Source: Dictyophora rubrovolvata (Eukaryota > Basidiomycota > Agaricomycetes > Phallales > Phallaceae). From it: DNA of 64,000 nucleotides. Under the pieces are notes generated by a model. It worked only from the letters and a program-made list of their open reading frames with translations. It did no database searches and had not been told where the DNA came from. Below are positions 23,676 to 35,622 of this stretch, in pieces (positions within the stretch are counted from its first letter, which is position 1; each line of letters opens with the position of its first letter). Location of the stretch: positions 1,240,001 to 1,304,000 of the forward strand of contig CP114119.1 in assembly GCA_029959195.1 (NCBI GenBank), given 5' to 3'. Position numbers and translations under genes: made by a program.

Positions 23676-26093
23676 ATGTCCAGTCCCTCTTCCCCTGTTC
23701 TCCGTCAGGGACGACGTAAAAAATCTCCCCGTCAAAAATACACTCATAGCAACCTGGAGCCTGAACTCGAAGGTGCTATACAAGGCACCTCTTCATCAGA
23801 GCCAGCCAGCACGCAGAATTTTTTCTCCGATCAAGATGAATTTGAGATGGCCTTGCTCAACGGCGACCACCGCCCAAAGCAGTCGTCTCGCGGTTACGAT
23901 GAATATCAAGTCAAAAAACCCATCTCCAGAAACGATAAACAGGGCATGGTTTTATTATGTATACTGTGTACGTCTCTATATAATACTCTTTGTCTTTCTT
24001 ATCGTTCTCTCGTTGTGTTCTTGTAGATTTAATACAGGGAGTCCCAGTGGGTGCTGCTGTCCTGGTTATACTCTATTTGAATACTAAATTTTTTGTTTTC
24101 TTTTTGTGCAAAAGATAGGATTGGCTCTAGGTAGCATCCTTTCTTCTTTATTGTAATGCAGGTTTCATATTGAAAATAGGCTCAATCCCTTTTATCCTGC
24201 GTTCTCACCTATCATATTCGCAACTGGGCGTATTTGCTCTTTCCGGATACCCATACTCACTTAAACTATTTTGGTCACCTATTGTGGACTCTCTGTTCTA
24301 CCCAAGATTAGGCCGTCGTAAATCTTGGATAGTTCCCATGCAAATAATCATTGGTTCCTTAATGCTATGGATAGCACGTCACTCTGATGAGCTGATGGAC
24401 TCGGTCCGCAAATCTGTTTCACGTTCAGTTGTTGCATCCTAATTTAAGTTTAGCCGGACGAACATTTAGTTTCATTGACCATCATATTTACACTACTGGT
24501 TTTTCTGGCTGCCACCCAAGGTAACCCATCTCATAATCAACCCCAGCAATCGTTGACATTATGTTTAAGATATCGCTGTTGATGGTCTGTTATTGCGCGA
24601 GCATTTTAGAGTGTTATTCACTATTATTTTCTTTCCAAGGATGGGCATTGACGTTGTTGTCACCTGAAAACCTTTCTTATGCGTCGACATGTCAAACATT
24701 TGGCCTGAACACAGGATATTTTACCTCATTCACAGTTTTCTTGGCGTTAAACAGCGAGGACTTTGCGTATGTTGCTCTTCCGGAGGTTTCAATTGAAAAG
24801 AAACTCAATTTCCTCATTCTGTAGAAAGAAGTGGAATATTTCTAGGTTGTCCCTGAGCACCTATCTTCAATTTTGGGCAATCGTCTGCTATTCCGTGACA
24901 ATATGGCTGTTATTTTTTAAATCAGAGGTTAGGCTTGTCTTATCGTTGTTGCGGCCTGCTCTGATCCAATGTCAAGGCCCCTCCCACTGAAAGTGAAGAT
25001 GAAATGAACCTAAAGAAAGTTTACGGAGTTTTATGGTCAGTATGCAAGCTAAAGCGTAAGTGTGCTGATGCTAGGGAAGGTATATATATGTTGAGCCTTT
25101 ATCTCACAGACGTTCAATCCCTATGCATAATGCATTTTATCTCTAAAATCGGATTTCAAGCTAATGAAGCCGTCACCCAATTAAAAATGGTTGAGAAAGG
25201 ATTGAAAAGGGAAGACATGGCACTGGCGGTTCTCATCGATTTTCCATTTCAATTATTGGAAGGTTATTTTGCTGCGCGGTGGACGCGTGGTGATAGGCCT
25301 CTGCGGCCTTGGATCTGGGCTTTTTGGGGCCGACTAGGCTTTGCAGTTGTTGCAATGTTTACCATCGCCGCGTTCCCCAAACCACCGATATCAACGTCCT
25401 TCTTTATATTTATTATTCTGACTGCAGTTGCATCGGGATTTACCTCGTTAGTTGCGCCTCTGCTTCCCGGAGTGTCAAAACGCTGATTGCTCTACAGCAC
25501 TGTCCAGTTTGTTGGCATCTCTGCATTCCACGCAACAATCGCCGATCCTCTAATTGGAGGAACGTATATGACGGTAGATAGCATGATTCTAAGACTTCCT
25601 GCTTTTTACTGACTTCGTACTATTCCTACAATTAGCTATTAAACACTGCCACCAACCTGGGCGGCACGTGGCCTCGATATTTCGTCCTGAGGGGTGTGGA
25701 CATGTTTAGTGTAGCAACATGTCGAGTAACGGACTCTGCCGACCTCATTTTTGAAGGTGAAGTTGAAACCTTTCTTTACTCGCACTGACATTCTGACACG
25801 GGACCATTTATGGATTTATTGTTGACAGCCTCCGAGTGCGTTTCCGAGCACGGGAAACAAGCGTGCGAATCGATTGGCGGGGAGTGCATTACTGAAAGGG
25901 ATGGATACTATATTGTCTCTACGATTTGCGTGGTTGTTGGCCTAATCTCACTGATATTTTACATCGTCCCTACTGCTCGAAGGCTGCAAGGTGCGCTAAG
26001 TTTCCATTATTTTTTACGTATATCTGCCTGAGCCTTTTTTCTTTGAAAAACAAAGCACTGCCCCCTAGTAGATGGAGGGTAAACCAGACGTGA
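23676..26093 (+). CDS. Acetyl-coenzyme A transporter (AT-1/SLC33A1 family)
   Basis: A multi-pass membrane protein that imports acetyl-CoA into the ER lumen in animals; fungi carry the same family. A polar N-terminus of about 90 residues (MSSPSSPVLRQGRRKKSPRQ, then QDEFEMALLNGDHRPK) precedes LYLIQGVPVG and LALGSIPFILRS, then YPYSLKLFWSPIVDSLFYPR, the family signature, and LGRRKSWIVPMQII. Later segments include WALTLLSPENLSYASTCQTF, FISKIGFQANEAVTQLKMVE, KREDMALAVLIDFPFQLLEG, TASLGGTWPRYFVLRG-like sequence near 25650, and a Cys-rich luminal loop (CVSEHGKQACESIGGECITE) before the last helix. About 12 helices expected. The last exon after an intron gives ALPPSRWRVNQT and TGA 26091-26093. Start is the first ATG of the frame. 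Confidence 0.85.
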
Positions 26094-26292
26094 TGATAAT
26101 ATATGTAATACATAATGATACATTAGTACTTTGGTCTTTTAGTACTTCGCTTTCAGTGTATATTACCTTCTAGCAATGGGCGCTAGTGGGGTTTTGAAAG
26201 AGTTTTTCTGCGACCAACATCTTGACAAACGCTCGAATCAGCGAATATTACTTTGTTTTCAACCCTAACAGCCTTATCTTGTGAAATCAATA

Positions 26293-29200
26293 ATGTCTAG
26301 CATTTCACTTCAGTTTGGTCCTGAATGGATGCGTTCCAAGCAAGCCTCGGCGCCATCATTCACAACACGCCCGACTCAATCTACGTTATCGCCTTCCACC
26401 ACTCAAATGCCAGCAAATTCTCTATATTCATCACTTGTTACAAACAACACGTCAGAGCAAGAGAAAAACAGCTCAAGCACACCGTTCAAATATTCAAAAG
26501 AGGAGATGTTACAAGTATGGGCTGACGGAGGTGGACGCGGTCCTCTTGGGGTAGAAATTGAGCTTTGGGAAGGTGTGGTAACAGAGTTGGGTGGAGATCC
26601 CATCGGATTAAAAGAATTAAGTGACTCGGAAAAGAAGGTTCGTACTTAATTATATCAATCACGTCTTTTCCAGGAAAAAAGGTAGTAATTCCTTCATCCA
26701 GTTGTTCGCATCTTCACTTAATTCCGAGTTACGCCGCCGACAATCTCATGATATTCTTCCTAGTCCACTTGAAAGGCCAAAACTTAACTCTCTTTCCTCC
26801 AGTACACAGACCTCATTTGGACAGTCTCGATTTTCACCATCACTGGCTAGAAAGAGAAGAGAAGAGTCTACTGGTAGGGATTGTTGTTTATTTGCACGAT
26901 TTGCCTCTAAAACATTTTGTTTCAGATTTAACCATCTCTTCCCTTCGCCGGCTTTCATTCTCAAGCCCCCTATCACCTGCGGGAGGCTTGATGTCGCCGA
27001 GTGGAGGTCTTCCGTCTCCACGTATGAGATGGGGGCCGAATTCGCCCGCACTTGAAAATGTTATAGTCGAGGGAAGCTGGAGGAAAAGAGATGAGAAAAA
27101 GGAAGACACGCCGACCAACGCTTCCACTCTATTGGATCATAATACCTTCAATGCGCAAGTAGATGGGTTCACTGATCGCCATATCGATACTATAGCTTCT
27201 TCTGGAGAAAGCATAAGTGGCAGCGATAGGGATATAATGAGCGGTGAAGAAGTCCAGACAGAACTCGAGAACAGTCCATCTTTTGGCGACGTACTTAACA
27301 AGCATATTGGCGTGTCTGAGGTTGATGATTACGGCACTTCACCTCTCAAAGTCAATGATGGGGTTGCTGTCACCCACCCTCCTGGGTTTGACCCCGATCC
27401 GGCGGGTATTACTTGGCTATATAGAGATCCCAAAGGCAACATTCAAGGTGACTCCCAGTACCTTGCTAGATGTGACTGTTCCTACCTTAATTCTATAATA
27501 GGACCCTTCTCCGCGAGTTTAATGCAGAAGTGGTATGATGAAGGGTACTTTGCTCCAGACCTTCTTGTAAAACGTTTTCAACTGGACAACAAGTGGATTA
27601 TGGTTGGTGATCTTGCCATGCACACGCGGAACGGGAAGCTCTTTATTCAGCTATATCCTGAGGATTTATCATCAGGATTCTTTGCAAAAAGTAGTTTACT
27701 ACCTGATCCACGACCTTTTAATCACTTCCGTCAACCGTTGGTCCAGTCTGACAGTCAAATGATAGATCATTCGATACATCAGTCGCTGTTCCAGCATCCA
27801 AATGCAACGGATTTTGGCGATGTGTCGAACTCTTATGCCAGCATACCGTCTGGCTCAATTCCTGTCCCGCAGAACCCCAATGTTTTGGCCATTTCTCCTT
27901 CTCAAGAACTCGCATTTCCACTGTCAAATAGAGCTACCGTGTTACAGCCTGCAGTCAGTGGATCTGCAGATTTTGAACATTCTCTCGCCTATCGTGATGA
28001 CAATGAGTTCCCGCACTCAACATCGATGGATCAAGTCCGAACACTTTCTAGCACCCAAGCAGTGTATTCTGGCAGTGAGTCTTTCGAGTCCACCTGGAGT
28101 CCTTGATTAATAATATTCGCATTCGAGGTGGAGTAATTCACAATGATCCTGGAACCACCATTTCCCTGAATCACTCGCTATACAGTATGTCATATGCCGA
28201 TTCTCCGTATACCATCCTTCCTTCGTTTTCTACTTCCACTATGCCTGAAAAGAGGTCACTTCTTAATGGCTTGGATGTATCCAGGCCCTTATCTAGCCGC
28301 GAGGATTTACATCGAGATGTTGCGTTTACTTCAGAAAAACCTGTTTTTCCACATCAAATCTCCGATAAACACTCTGCTCTAAAAGAAGACCTAGCTCCTA
28401 CATCATCAGATCAGTGCGTTTCTGAAGACCCTCGACCATATTCCTCTTCTGAGAACGCTTCCCCAACGGTTGCGATCTTTCCACTCAATACCCAGGAAGG
28501 AATATCTACGGAGATGGTGGAAACTGCAGAGCTGGAGAAACTTCCTCCTGCTCCCATGAAATTGAATCGAACACAGTCAAATGTTTCCCCAAATTCAGAA
28601 ACTAAGATTTCCGAAGGGGTGTCCAAGGAAAATTTGATTCCGAGCGAGAGACTCGATATGTCCCAAGCTATACCGGAAAAAAAAGGACACCTAGAACTTG
28701 CGCCTACAACTGATATATTCGGTTCTACCTTTGCTTCATCAAAACCAGCTTGGAAAAATTCTACGCCGTCTACTGATGAGGCGAAACTTGGTCTTCGCGA
28801 AATCCAGGAAGCTGAGGCCAAAAAATCCGAGGCTCGCAAGCTCATTGAGCGTCAAAAGGAATGGAATATTCGCGCTATCAATGCAGCTACGGATGAAACA
28901 CCCGTCCTTCGTAATACTTGGGGTTTGTCAATTTCGCAGGCAAGAACCTTACGGCCTGTTCCGAAAGAAGTGGTCCCACAACCATCTTCTCCTTCCTCTA
29001 TCTCCTCTGCACCTGTGTGGACCAACCCTACTCGAATAAAACAGACTATGAGGGAAATTCAAGAAGAAGAAGAGCTGAAGAAGAAAGCACTCAATAAAGA
29101 GAAAGAAAGGACACCGAATGTCAGCAAAAGGGCATATGCGGAAACTGCCCATAAGGTAACATCGTTTCACTTCAACCTTCTTCTATTCACGTTTATTGCA

Positions 29201-29921
29201 GTCAATCCCCTTCAGCGGAGGGACATGGACTACTGTTGGTGCTAGTGGTCGTCATAATACTGCTACTACTGTTACGACAGCAACAACACCGTCGACGACA
29301 CACATTGCACGACAAATACCTATCACAGCGACGACAGCTGCTCCACAATCTGTTACTTCTGCGAAGCAGGTTACAAATGCCGCGAATCGTTCTCCCAGCA
29401 GCGTATCGCTCTCAGGTTCAAAAACACATTCGAAGTCAAATTCTAACTCTGCAGATGATCCTCCTGTTCCACCCTCTCCAGAATTCATCAAATGGCTCCG
29501 AGATGCTTTGCGCGGATTTAACGTTGGATTTAACAGTAAGAGTTTGACGAGTAACTTGGCACGTTTGCGCGGCATTTAATAATTCCTGTAGCTGAGGAAT
29601 TTATGACTATGTTATTAGCATTTCCTCTTGATTTCCCCCCATCTACTGTGGAGGTAATACAAGACATGGTTTACATGAACAGCGACACTATGGATGGTCG
29701 CAGGTTTGCTGCAGAATTCTGCAGTAAACGTAAGGGTGATGCAGCTAGTCGACCTAAAAATGCAGATGGGAGGCAACCTTCATTAGCAGATGGTACGCGT
29801 TCTTCTCCGTTCTTGAATGTTCACATCGTTCTGAAATTAGTACTTAGTAGTGAAGACCCAACCCAAACCTTTGCAGAACGAACTGCCCTTCAAGGTCGTA
29901 AAGAAGAAAGGGAAGAAATAA
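26293..29921 (+). CDS. GYF-domain protein (SMY2/SYH1/GIGYF-like)
   Basis: GYF proteins bind proline-rich PPGF/L motifs and act in translational repression and mRNA decay. The start is MSSISLQFGPEWMRSKQASA. The first 300 residues are disordered and hold FKYSKEEMLQVWADGG, the short element found at the N-terminus of SMY2-type proteins. The GYF domain (27400-27640) reads TWLYRDPKGNIQG|PFSASLMQKWYDEGYFAPDL, then LVKRFQLDNKWIMVGDL; a 54-nt intron (27448-27501) splits Q-G-P-F. A long charged and serine-rich region follows, with coiled coils (RKLIERQKEWNIRA, REIQEEEELKKKALNKEKER), and the C-terminus has a conserved segment (PEFIKWLRDALRGFNVG, FMTMLLAFPLDFPPS) and ends FKVVKKKGKK, typical of the family. 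Confidence 0.85.
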
Positions 29922-29949
29922 CCTAACTTTCTAATTACTGTGGGCTCAC

Positions 29950-29969
29950 AATAATAATAATAATAATAA
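29950..29969. repeat. (AAT)n microsatellite
   Basis: About six perfect copies of AAT just past the GYF-gene stop codon, in the expected 3' flanking region. Confidence 0.9.
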
Positions 29970-30127
29970 CGTGTGGGCATTACCTGTACGTTACGTTGCG
30001 CCTGTATAGTGTGTATACAAGCCAGATGCACGAGCTTTTCATACCCAGTCTGCGTGATACGAGTTTGATTTCGGACGTGTAAAATCTCCACTTTCAAGTA
30101 TCCAACCTCAATATCTCAATCGACTAC

Positions 30128-30189
30128 CAACTATCCTAGCACAACTATCCTAGCACAACTATCCTAGCACAACTATCCTAGCACAACTG
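30128..30189. repeat. Tandem array of a 14-bp unit upstream of MFAP1
   Basis: Four perfect head-to-tail copies of CAACTATCCTAGCA (30128-30141, 30142-30155, 30156-30169, 30170-30183) and the start of a fifth (CAACTG). It ends about 90 bp before the MFAP1 ATG. There are no spacers and no dyad flanks, so it is a minisatellite and not a CRISPR array. Confidence 0.95.
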
Positions 30190-30277
30190 CGAGTAGTCGT
30201 GCCTCGCCATCCATGCCGTTTCGGCACGTTTGGGCCGGAAGATTACGTAAGGAACGCAGTCGTTAGAATTTGCACGT

Positions 30278-31987
30278 ATGCAAGTTACAAGAAAGAAGGA
30301 AGCCCCTCGTCTTCCGCGCCCTGCTGGACGATATTGGAAGGGAAAGGCGCCAAAAGGTGCAGAAGATATTGCAGATGGTTTTGACTCGGACATTGAAGAA
30401 GATGGGACTGTCGAAACCGATGATATCTTTCTTCAAGACGACTTCCAACTGAATACCGAGGATTCACATTTAAAAACAGCTACTAACCAGAAGGCGATAA
30501 ATATTACCTTGAAAAGTACTGACATTATACAAGAGGAGGTTAAGAAAGGGACGGATCAGGCGACGGGTATGCTGCTCCTCCTTCGTATTTTTTTTCATGT
30601 TCTGAAGGGTTTGTTTAAGCCGTTGCTACTCACGGTATACCATCTGAAGACGAAGAAGAGACAGAAGAAGAAGGAGGAGGAGAGGAAGGGGAAACACATG
30701 TAAATCACCGATCTATCTTCTCACTTGAGGACTCACCTGGTGTAGTCTAGCGATGTATCTGATTCCGTCGAGCCAGAAGGAACTAAGCCTGCGATCTCAT
30801 TTCGACCAGTATTTGTTCCAAAGTACATATATATCATCATATTCGTACTGTGTGCCCATTGATGCCTTATTTTTTATCATTCACTCATAGACGGGCACGA
30901 GCCACAGTCGCACCTGGACATCCTCAATTAGACCCTGAGGAGCACCAGCGTGAGCGTGAAAAGGAAGCAGAGATTCGTCGAAAGCAGAGTCATGACTTGG
31001 TGGCCGAAAGTATTCGGCGAGAATTGGCAGAAAGTAAGTCATGAATGTCACTGCTCTAAATATCTCAACAATCTGTTGACTAGAGGAAACTGAGGATCAC
31101 ATACCGGATGTGAATGATACCGATGATCTTGATCCGACAGGTGAATTTGAGGCTTGGCGATTACGGGAGTTAAATCGTATCAAGCGTGATAAAGAGGAAC
31201 AGTTTCGTCGAGAAGAAGAAAAGGCAGAGATCGAACGCCGTCGAGCTTTACCTGAAGAAGTTCGACTAAAAGAGGATCTGGAACGTGCTCAGAAATCTCG
31301 TGAGGAAAAACCCAAGGGGAGTCAAAAGTTCTTGCAAAAATATTGGCACAAAGGGGCTTTTCATCAGGTTCATTCCCATTTACATATCATTTTTTCTTTT
31401 TGAACTTCTTTTTTTCCCCCCTATTCGTTATAGGATCTGGAAGTACTGACTCGACATGATTATACTCAAGCCACCGAGTCTACAGCTGACGTCACACTCT
31501 TGCCGAAAATCATGCAAGTAAGAGATTATGGGAAAAGAAGCCGTACCAAATATACGCACTTGCTGGATCAAGATACAACTGTTCAACATGGCGGCCCTGG
31601 AGGCTCTGGCCTCATTCGATCCAGCACCGACCAGGGTTGCTTTTTGTGTGGAGGACCTCATTTAAAGAGAGGTTGGTAGCACTCTTCCGTGTGGCGCAGT
31701 AAACGTTTGATCTTATGTATTTATTAGACTGTCCCCAGATTACTCTCGGAGGTCGAGGCTCTACTGGGGTCAGTCAAGCTGGACCAGACACCACTTTAAT
31801 TGGCAATGACAGAAACCATGAAGGGGATAAAATTCGAAAACGACATGGCAATGAAGAACTGGGGGGAAGGGACCAAAAGTTGCTAAAATCATCGCAAACA
31901 GATAGTTCTGTCCCGATGGGAAGACGTCGACGATCAAAAAGTCCTCCAAGAGATCGAGATCATAATAAAAAGCAAAGACTGTGCTAA
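30278..31987 (+). CDS. MFAP1-family spliceosomal protein with C-terminal zinc knuckle
   Basis: MFAP1 (SPP381 in yeast) is a tri-snRNP/B-complex protein needed for pre-mRNA splicing. The start MQVTRKKEAPRLPRPAGRYW is followed by an acidic N-terminal half, ISFRPVFVPKRARATV (30805-30910), then long charged helices (EEHQREREKEAEIRRKQSHD, EFEAWRLRELNRIKRDKEEQ). The C-terminal hallmark is WHKGAFHQ|DLEVLTRHDYTQATE, joined by an intron, and KIMQVRDYGKRSRTKYTHLL. After it comes CFLCGGPHLKRDC (C-x2-C-x3-H-x4-C), a zinc knuckle that the animal protein lacks, and a basic RRRRSKSPPRDRDHNKKQR tail with SR-like character. The stop lies 121 bp from the convergent CNNM-like stop. Confidence 0.88.
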
Positions 31988-32108
31988 TATTGATGGTGTG
32001 CCTGTTTTTTTACGTAAAATCTTGTTGTATACGAGCTAATCTTATGGCAATATGTAATACTCGTCTCATACGGGGTATATACAATATCTAATCTCTTCCA
32101 TTTTCCAT

Positions 32109-34274
32109 TCAGTGATACGATGACGATATCGCCCCATAGTTCGCCAAGCGTTCGCTAGTATAACTAGACCTATCGTCTAAAAATGCTGCGGAGAGCAATG
32201 GTGATCGATCACCTAAGACAGATGGGTTTGACAGGGATTCAGCGCGTCGAAGGTGGTGTTCAACTATCCTAAGGGAGGGGTTTTAATGCAAAGAAGTAAA
32301 ACCAGTCTTTGAGAACGAAATTCTCACCCTCGCATCATAGCTGCTGTGCTTTGGCGTTTCGCACGACGTTTTATCCTGTTCGACTCGTACATATCCGTCT
32401 CGTCGACAATTTCCTCGGAGATAATTTCCTAAGAGAATTAATTATAATCAGGTGTTATAAGACAGAACAACACACCTCAATGACATCTACAGCATAGTGT
32501 CATCAGCATGTAGAGGAGAAAGAGAAACGATAGAAACAAACCTTCTAATGTCACAATACCAAGGGCACCTCCTTCTCTGCCTGGAGTCTCACTAATGAGT
32601 AGCAAGTGCGCACGACCCGTTTGACTAGATGAATAAATTATCCATGAACAAATAGATGAGGGAAATTGTGCACAAGTAGTCCAAGGCTTGGAAGCAATTA
32701 ATACTCGGAAGGGCCTCAGGGAGGATAGAGAGTTTAAATGATCCAACACATCTTTTCTCTGAAACGTCGTATCTAAGGAGCTAATGTATATGAAATATCG
32801 GTCCAAGAGGATGAAAGTGAATGTCAACATACAGTTTTGATCAAAAGCAAGCCAATGAAGCTGAGTGGTTTACCAGGCTCATGGACAGGAAAGCGCGAGT
32901 AACCACTAGTCAATCTGGGATAATATATATATTTAACCTTATTAGAGATATTCTTCGAGTCACACACATTCGATCTAAAGTTTCATGATCCAGAACTGTA
33001 TCCGCACTAAGGGTCACTACATCCTGCAACATTACTGTGAGACACTTTCGGACGGTATATGTTGGTATACACGCATACCTTCATTTCGGTCATTATATCA
33101 ATGGCTCGTTTAGTATTAAGTTCCAGAACACCATTAAGAATGTTGATTTCATCGTCTCTTAATGGCTCTGCACCGTGGCGGTGGAACTGTGGATTAAACA
33201 TCCGGAGTGTTTGTGTTTGAAGTCATAGGTAGATTTTTTTTTTAAAAAAAAGAGACTGACTTGTAAGAATGATTTCAATTCTGCTTTTTTGTACGTATGA
33301 GCTTCTGAGCTCCCAAGAATATGATCTAATAACTTCGCGATCGGCCACGCAACAGGTGCTATAGAAAATCGTGGAGTCATGATTATGTTGTGTAACACTT
33401 GCACGTATTCAATCATACCCAATGCATACATAAGCATCAAAACGAAGGGGGCACAACGGGCCCCGATGGAAAGGCCATAACGTGCGCATACAGCTTGCGG
33501 GATGACTCTGTCAGCACACATAAGATAATTATCAGAGTGAGAGAAAAATAATGTACGGACTCCCTAGAAGTCGATTAAACACAATTTGAGGCAATAAATT
33601 AGAGTTTGTACCCAAATATAACGATGCCAGTAGTTGATATTACTACGGCGGCTACACCACCTCCAATCTGCTCAAAAGAAAATTATCAGAATGAACTCAA
33701 CTCGGTGTCAAAGGACAGGGGCTTACAGCACTATCCAAAAATATAGGAAGAGATTCGTTGACAACCTTCAAAAATGTCTTAAAGGAAGGAAAAAGACATT
33801 CGACGATCATTTATTCTTACAACGTTTGAGAGAAGAAGACACTGTACAAGAGGTCGTTATCACTGATCTGACAGCGCGCAAGTTGCGAGGACGACGTACC
33901 ACAAGAACCCAATGTCTGCCTCTCTTCATGAGTTTCAAAACTATTAGAGCAAGGATACCCTGTTACGTCTGAAAAGGTGGCGAAAGAGCATACGAAGTAC
34001 CTTGGGTGGCGTTGTGTTTGTCTTTCTCGTTGTCACTCGACGTGGCCAGGACTCGGAGATAAAGCTCGTCAAGACCCATCAAACCGAGAGTTAAACCTGC
34101 AAAAATACCACCGAGGAGTATCAAACAGACTGAAATGAACATTTTCCACCAGAAGACCGGGGTGCCTATCTCAGCATGGTCATGTTGGGCGTTCGACGGA
34201 GCGAGGGTACGTGACGGGGTAACCAAGAACATAAGGAGAAATAAGAGCAGCGATCTCTCGTATCTGCTGGTCAT
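32109..34274 (-). CDS. CNNM/MAM3-like membrane protein (DUF21 and CBS-pair domains)
   Basis: MAM3/CNNM proteins influence Mg2+ and Mn2+ homeostasis at vacuole or plasma membrane. The start chosen, MTSRYERSLLLFLLMFLVTP, gives a signal-peptide-like N-terminus; an open frame extends upstream but without an ATG. The DUF21 domain follows: FWWKMFISVCLILLGGIFAG, LTLGLMGLDELYLRVLATSS, GRHWVLVVLLL-type helix, VIPQAVCARYGLSIGARCAP, AYPIAKLLD-like VAWPIAKLLDHILG, HTYKKAELKSFLQ. The CBS pair: EPLRDDEINILNGVLELNTK, AIDIMTEMKDVVTL, GYSRFPVHEPGKPLSFIGLL, then QTGRAHLLLISETPGREGGA and LGIVTLEG...EEIISEEIVDETDMY. The tail ends YGAISSSYH at 32109. Confidence 0.88.
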
Positions 34275-34951
34275 CGAGCTGGTTGAGACTGAGAAAGGTT
34301 TTGAGTTGGACGATGGTGAACTCGGAAAGTCCAAGAAATCGCGGTCGATGAGTTTATTATGGGCTGTAGCTGATCGTGGGCGTCACGTCGAAGAGACGGG
34401 TGAGCTTGTCGCGCTCCAGGAGGTACTCGAGCACCGTTCATCAGACGAATTGATTGCCACGGAACTTCTTGGAAGACGTCTTTGTTATAAAGGCGCCTTT
34501 GTCCTTAACTTCAATATTCAATTCCCGGTGGGTTGGCGGGAATTTAGTGACAATTAGTACAAGACTCCGCGGCACGAGTAGTGAGTAGTAAATACTATTG
34601 AACCAAGAAAAGAAACCAACGACAGCAATCTAGGCAAAGCCAAACATGTACAGTAATAGTTATTATTGAAGAATTGCCAAGATTAATGTAATACAACAGA
34701 TCAGCTTTTCATAAACAGACTATGGCTAGTTTATCCTGGTTCTATCCTACAGTGCACGAGATCGTCCAAAGCGTGAATCTATTCTAAAAACTCTAGCCTG
34801 GGACGGACTTCCGTTTGCAATTTCGGATAACGGAGGAGCGCCTTCATTTATCATTAAAGAATGTCCGAGCCATATTGTTGCGACTTCCAGAACCTGAAGG
34901 TGTACGAAATTCGGGAAGTCAGTCAAATTAAAAAGGGCCGTCCCATCAGAA
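34275..34951. other. Spacer between CNNM-like gene start and MED21 stop
   Basis: About 680 bp on the minus-strand path from MED21 to the CNNM-like gene. It should hold the MED21 3' end and the CNNM promoter. A minus-strand open frame at 34747-35004 overlaps the MED21 tail in another frame and is not recognisable as a protein. No repeat or RNA gene was seen. Confidence 0.5.
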
Positions 34952-35622
34952 TTAGGTGCCTTCAAAAACGCTTCCATCCGCCGCCGCCGTTTGTTCACCG
35001 TCACTTAACAGATGTTGTAGTACTTCATTCATGTGATTATGCAAGGCTCCTGAATTGTCGGTTTCAGCCAGAATGGTACTCAACTCCCAGATTAACTCAC
35101 TGGCTCTGTCTAAGGCAGACCTATATTCATCATTGGCTGTCTGCATTCTTCTTTCCAGGTCTTCCAGGCGCAAGCTCTAAAAGGCAATTAAGTAGATAAA
35201 GACGGCGTTCAAAGGCTTCCGCCTACCTGATCAACGGTACTTTCAGGAAGTGGTAGTGTTTCAATTAGATATTCAATTTCTTTGGCCTTCCGGATGAGAT
35301 CAGCGACGAGCTCATCCTGATTTTCTGAATTGACATTTTCTTTCAGACACTATTTGACATCACATTGTTTTGAATGAATCACCAGAGAAAACTTCGGGAG
35401 AATCATAAGCATTTGCAGGGCGTTGGCGCGAAACTGGGACGCCACTATTGACTTGTTTAAATGTCGTCCGCATATGTAAGTATACCACACTGCTGGACAT
35501 AATCGTAAGCAGCTAAATATACCTAGTCGTCAAACAACTGTGCGAACCAATATAATAACTCACCTGTTCGACGCCATTCTGTATCTGTGAAATACGGTCC
35601 ATTTGTGTCAGTTGCTCAAGCA
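34952..35622 (-). CDS. MED21: Mediator subunit 21 (SRB7)
   Basis: MED21 pairs with MED7 in the Mediator middle module, which links activators to RNA polymerase II. The N-terminus MLEQLTQMDRISQIQNGVEQ is spliced to LLTIMSSSVVYL, then FKQVNSGVPVSRQRP, matching MED21 (LT-QMDRITQLQD...LLxIMSSSI-AYL...VS...P-V-T-K-Q-R). DELVADLIRKAKEIEYLIET and LPLPESTVDQ follow, the most conserved MED21 block, then a coiled coil (LRLEDLERRMQTANDEYRSA). The C-terminus beyond the coil (ending DGSVFEGT) is not conserved. Length about 165 residues fits. Its start is only 33 bp from the predicted UTP13 start on the other strand. Confidence 0.9.

Larger units (their letters stand above)
29922..30277. other. Spacer between the GYF gene and MFAP1, with simple and tandem repeats
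   Basis: A 356-bp tandemly oriented spacer. It holds an (AAT)n run (29950-29969) and a four-copy 14-bp tandem repeat (30128-30183 plus a partial unit). The remainder is plain sequence that should include the GYF 3' end and the MFAP1 promoter and leader. Confidence 0.6.

Noticed and set aside
20973-26093. P450 plus neighbouring transporter as a secondary-metabolite cluster
   Set aside because: The neighbours are an AT-1 acetyl-CoA transporter and a ChaC enzyme, both housekeeping; no synthase, terpene cyclase or methyltransferase is nearby.
26748-28106. 452-codon continuous frame as a separate single-exon gene
   Set aside because: It is the main GYF-gene frame read through two introns; the GYF core and upstream conserved start show the correct spliced model.
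30128-30189. Direct repeats as a CRISPR-like array
   Set aside because: Units are 14 bp and directly adjacent with no spacers, in a eukaryotic promoter; it is a minisatellite.
32261-32271. Second copy of CAACTATCCTA, shared with the 14-bp repeat near MFAP1
   Set aside because: An 11-base match at an intron acceptor of the CNNM-like gene; a single short match in 64 kb is compatible with chance and there is no array there.
34747-35004. 85-codon minus-strand frame overlapping the MED21 tail
   Set aside because: It overlaps conserved-strand MED21 coding in another frame and has no recognisable motif; most of it is probably MED21 3' UTR.
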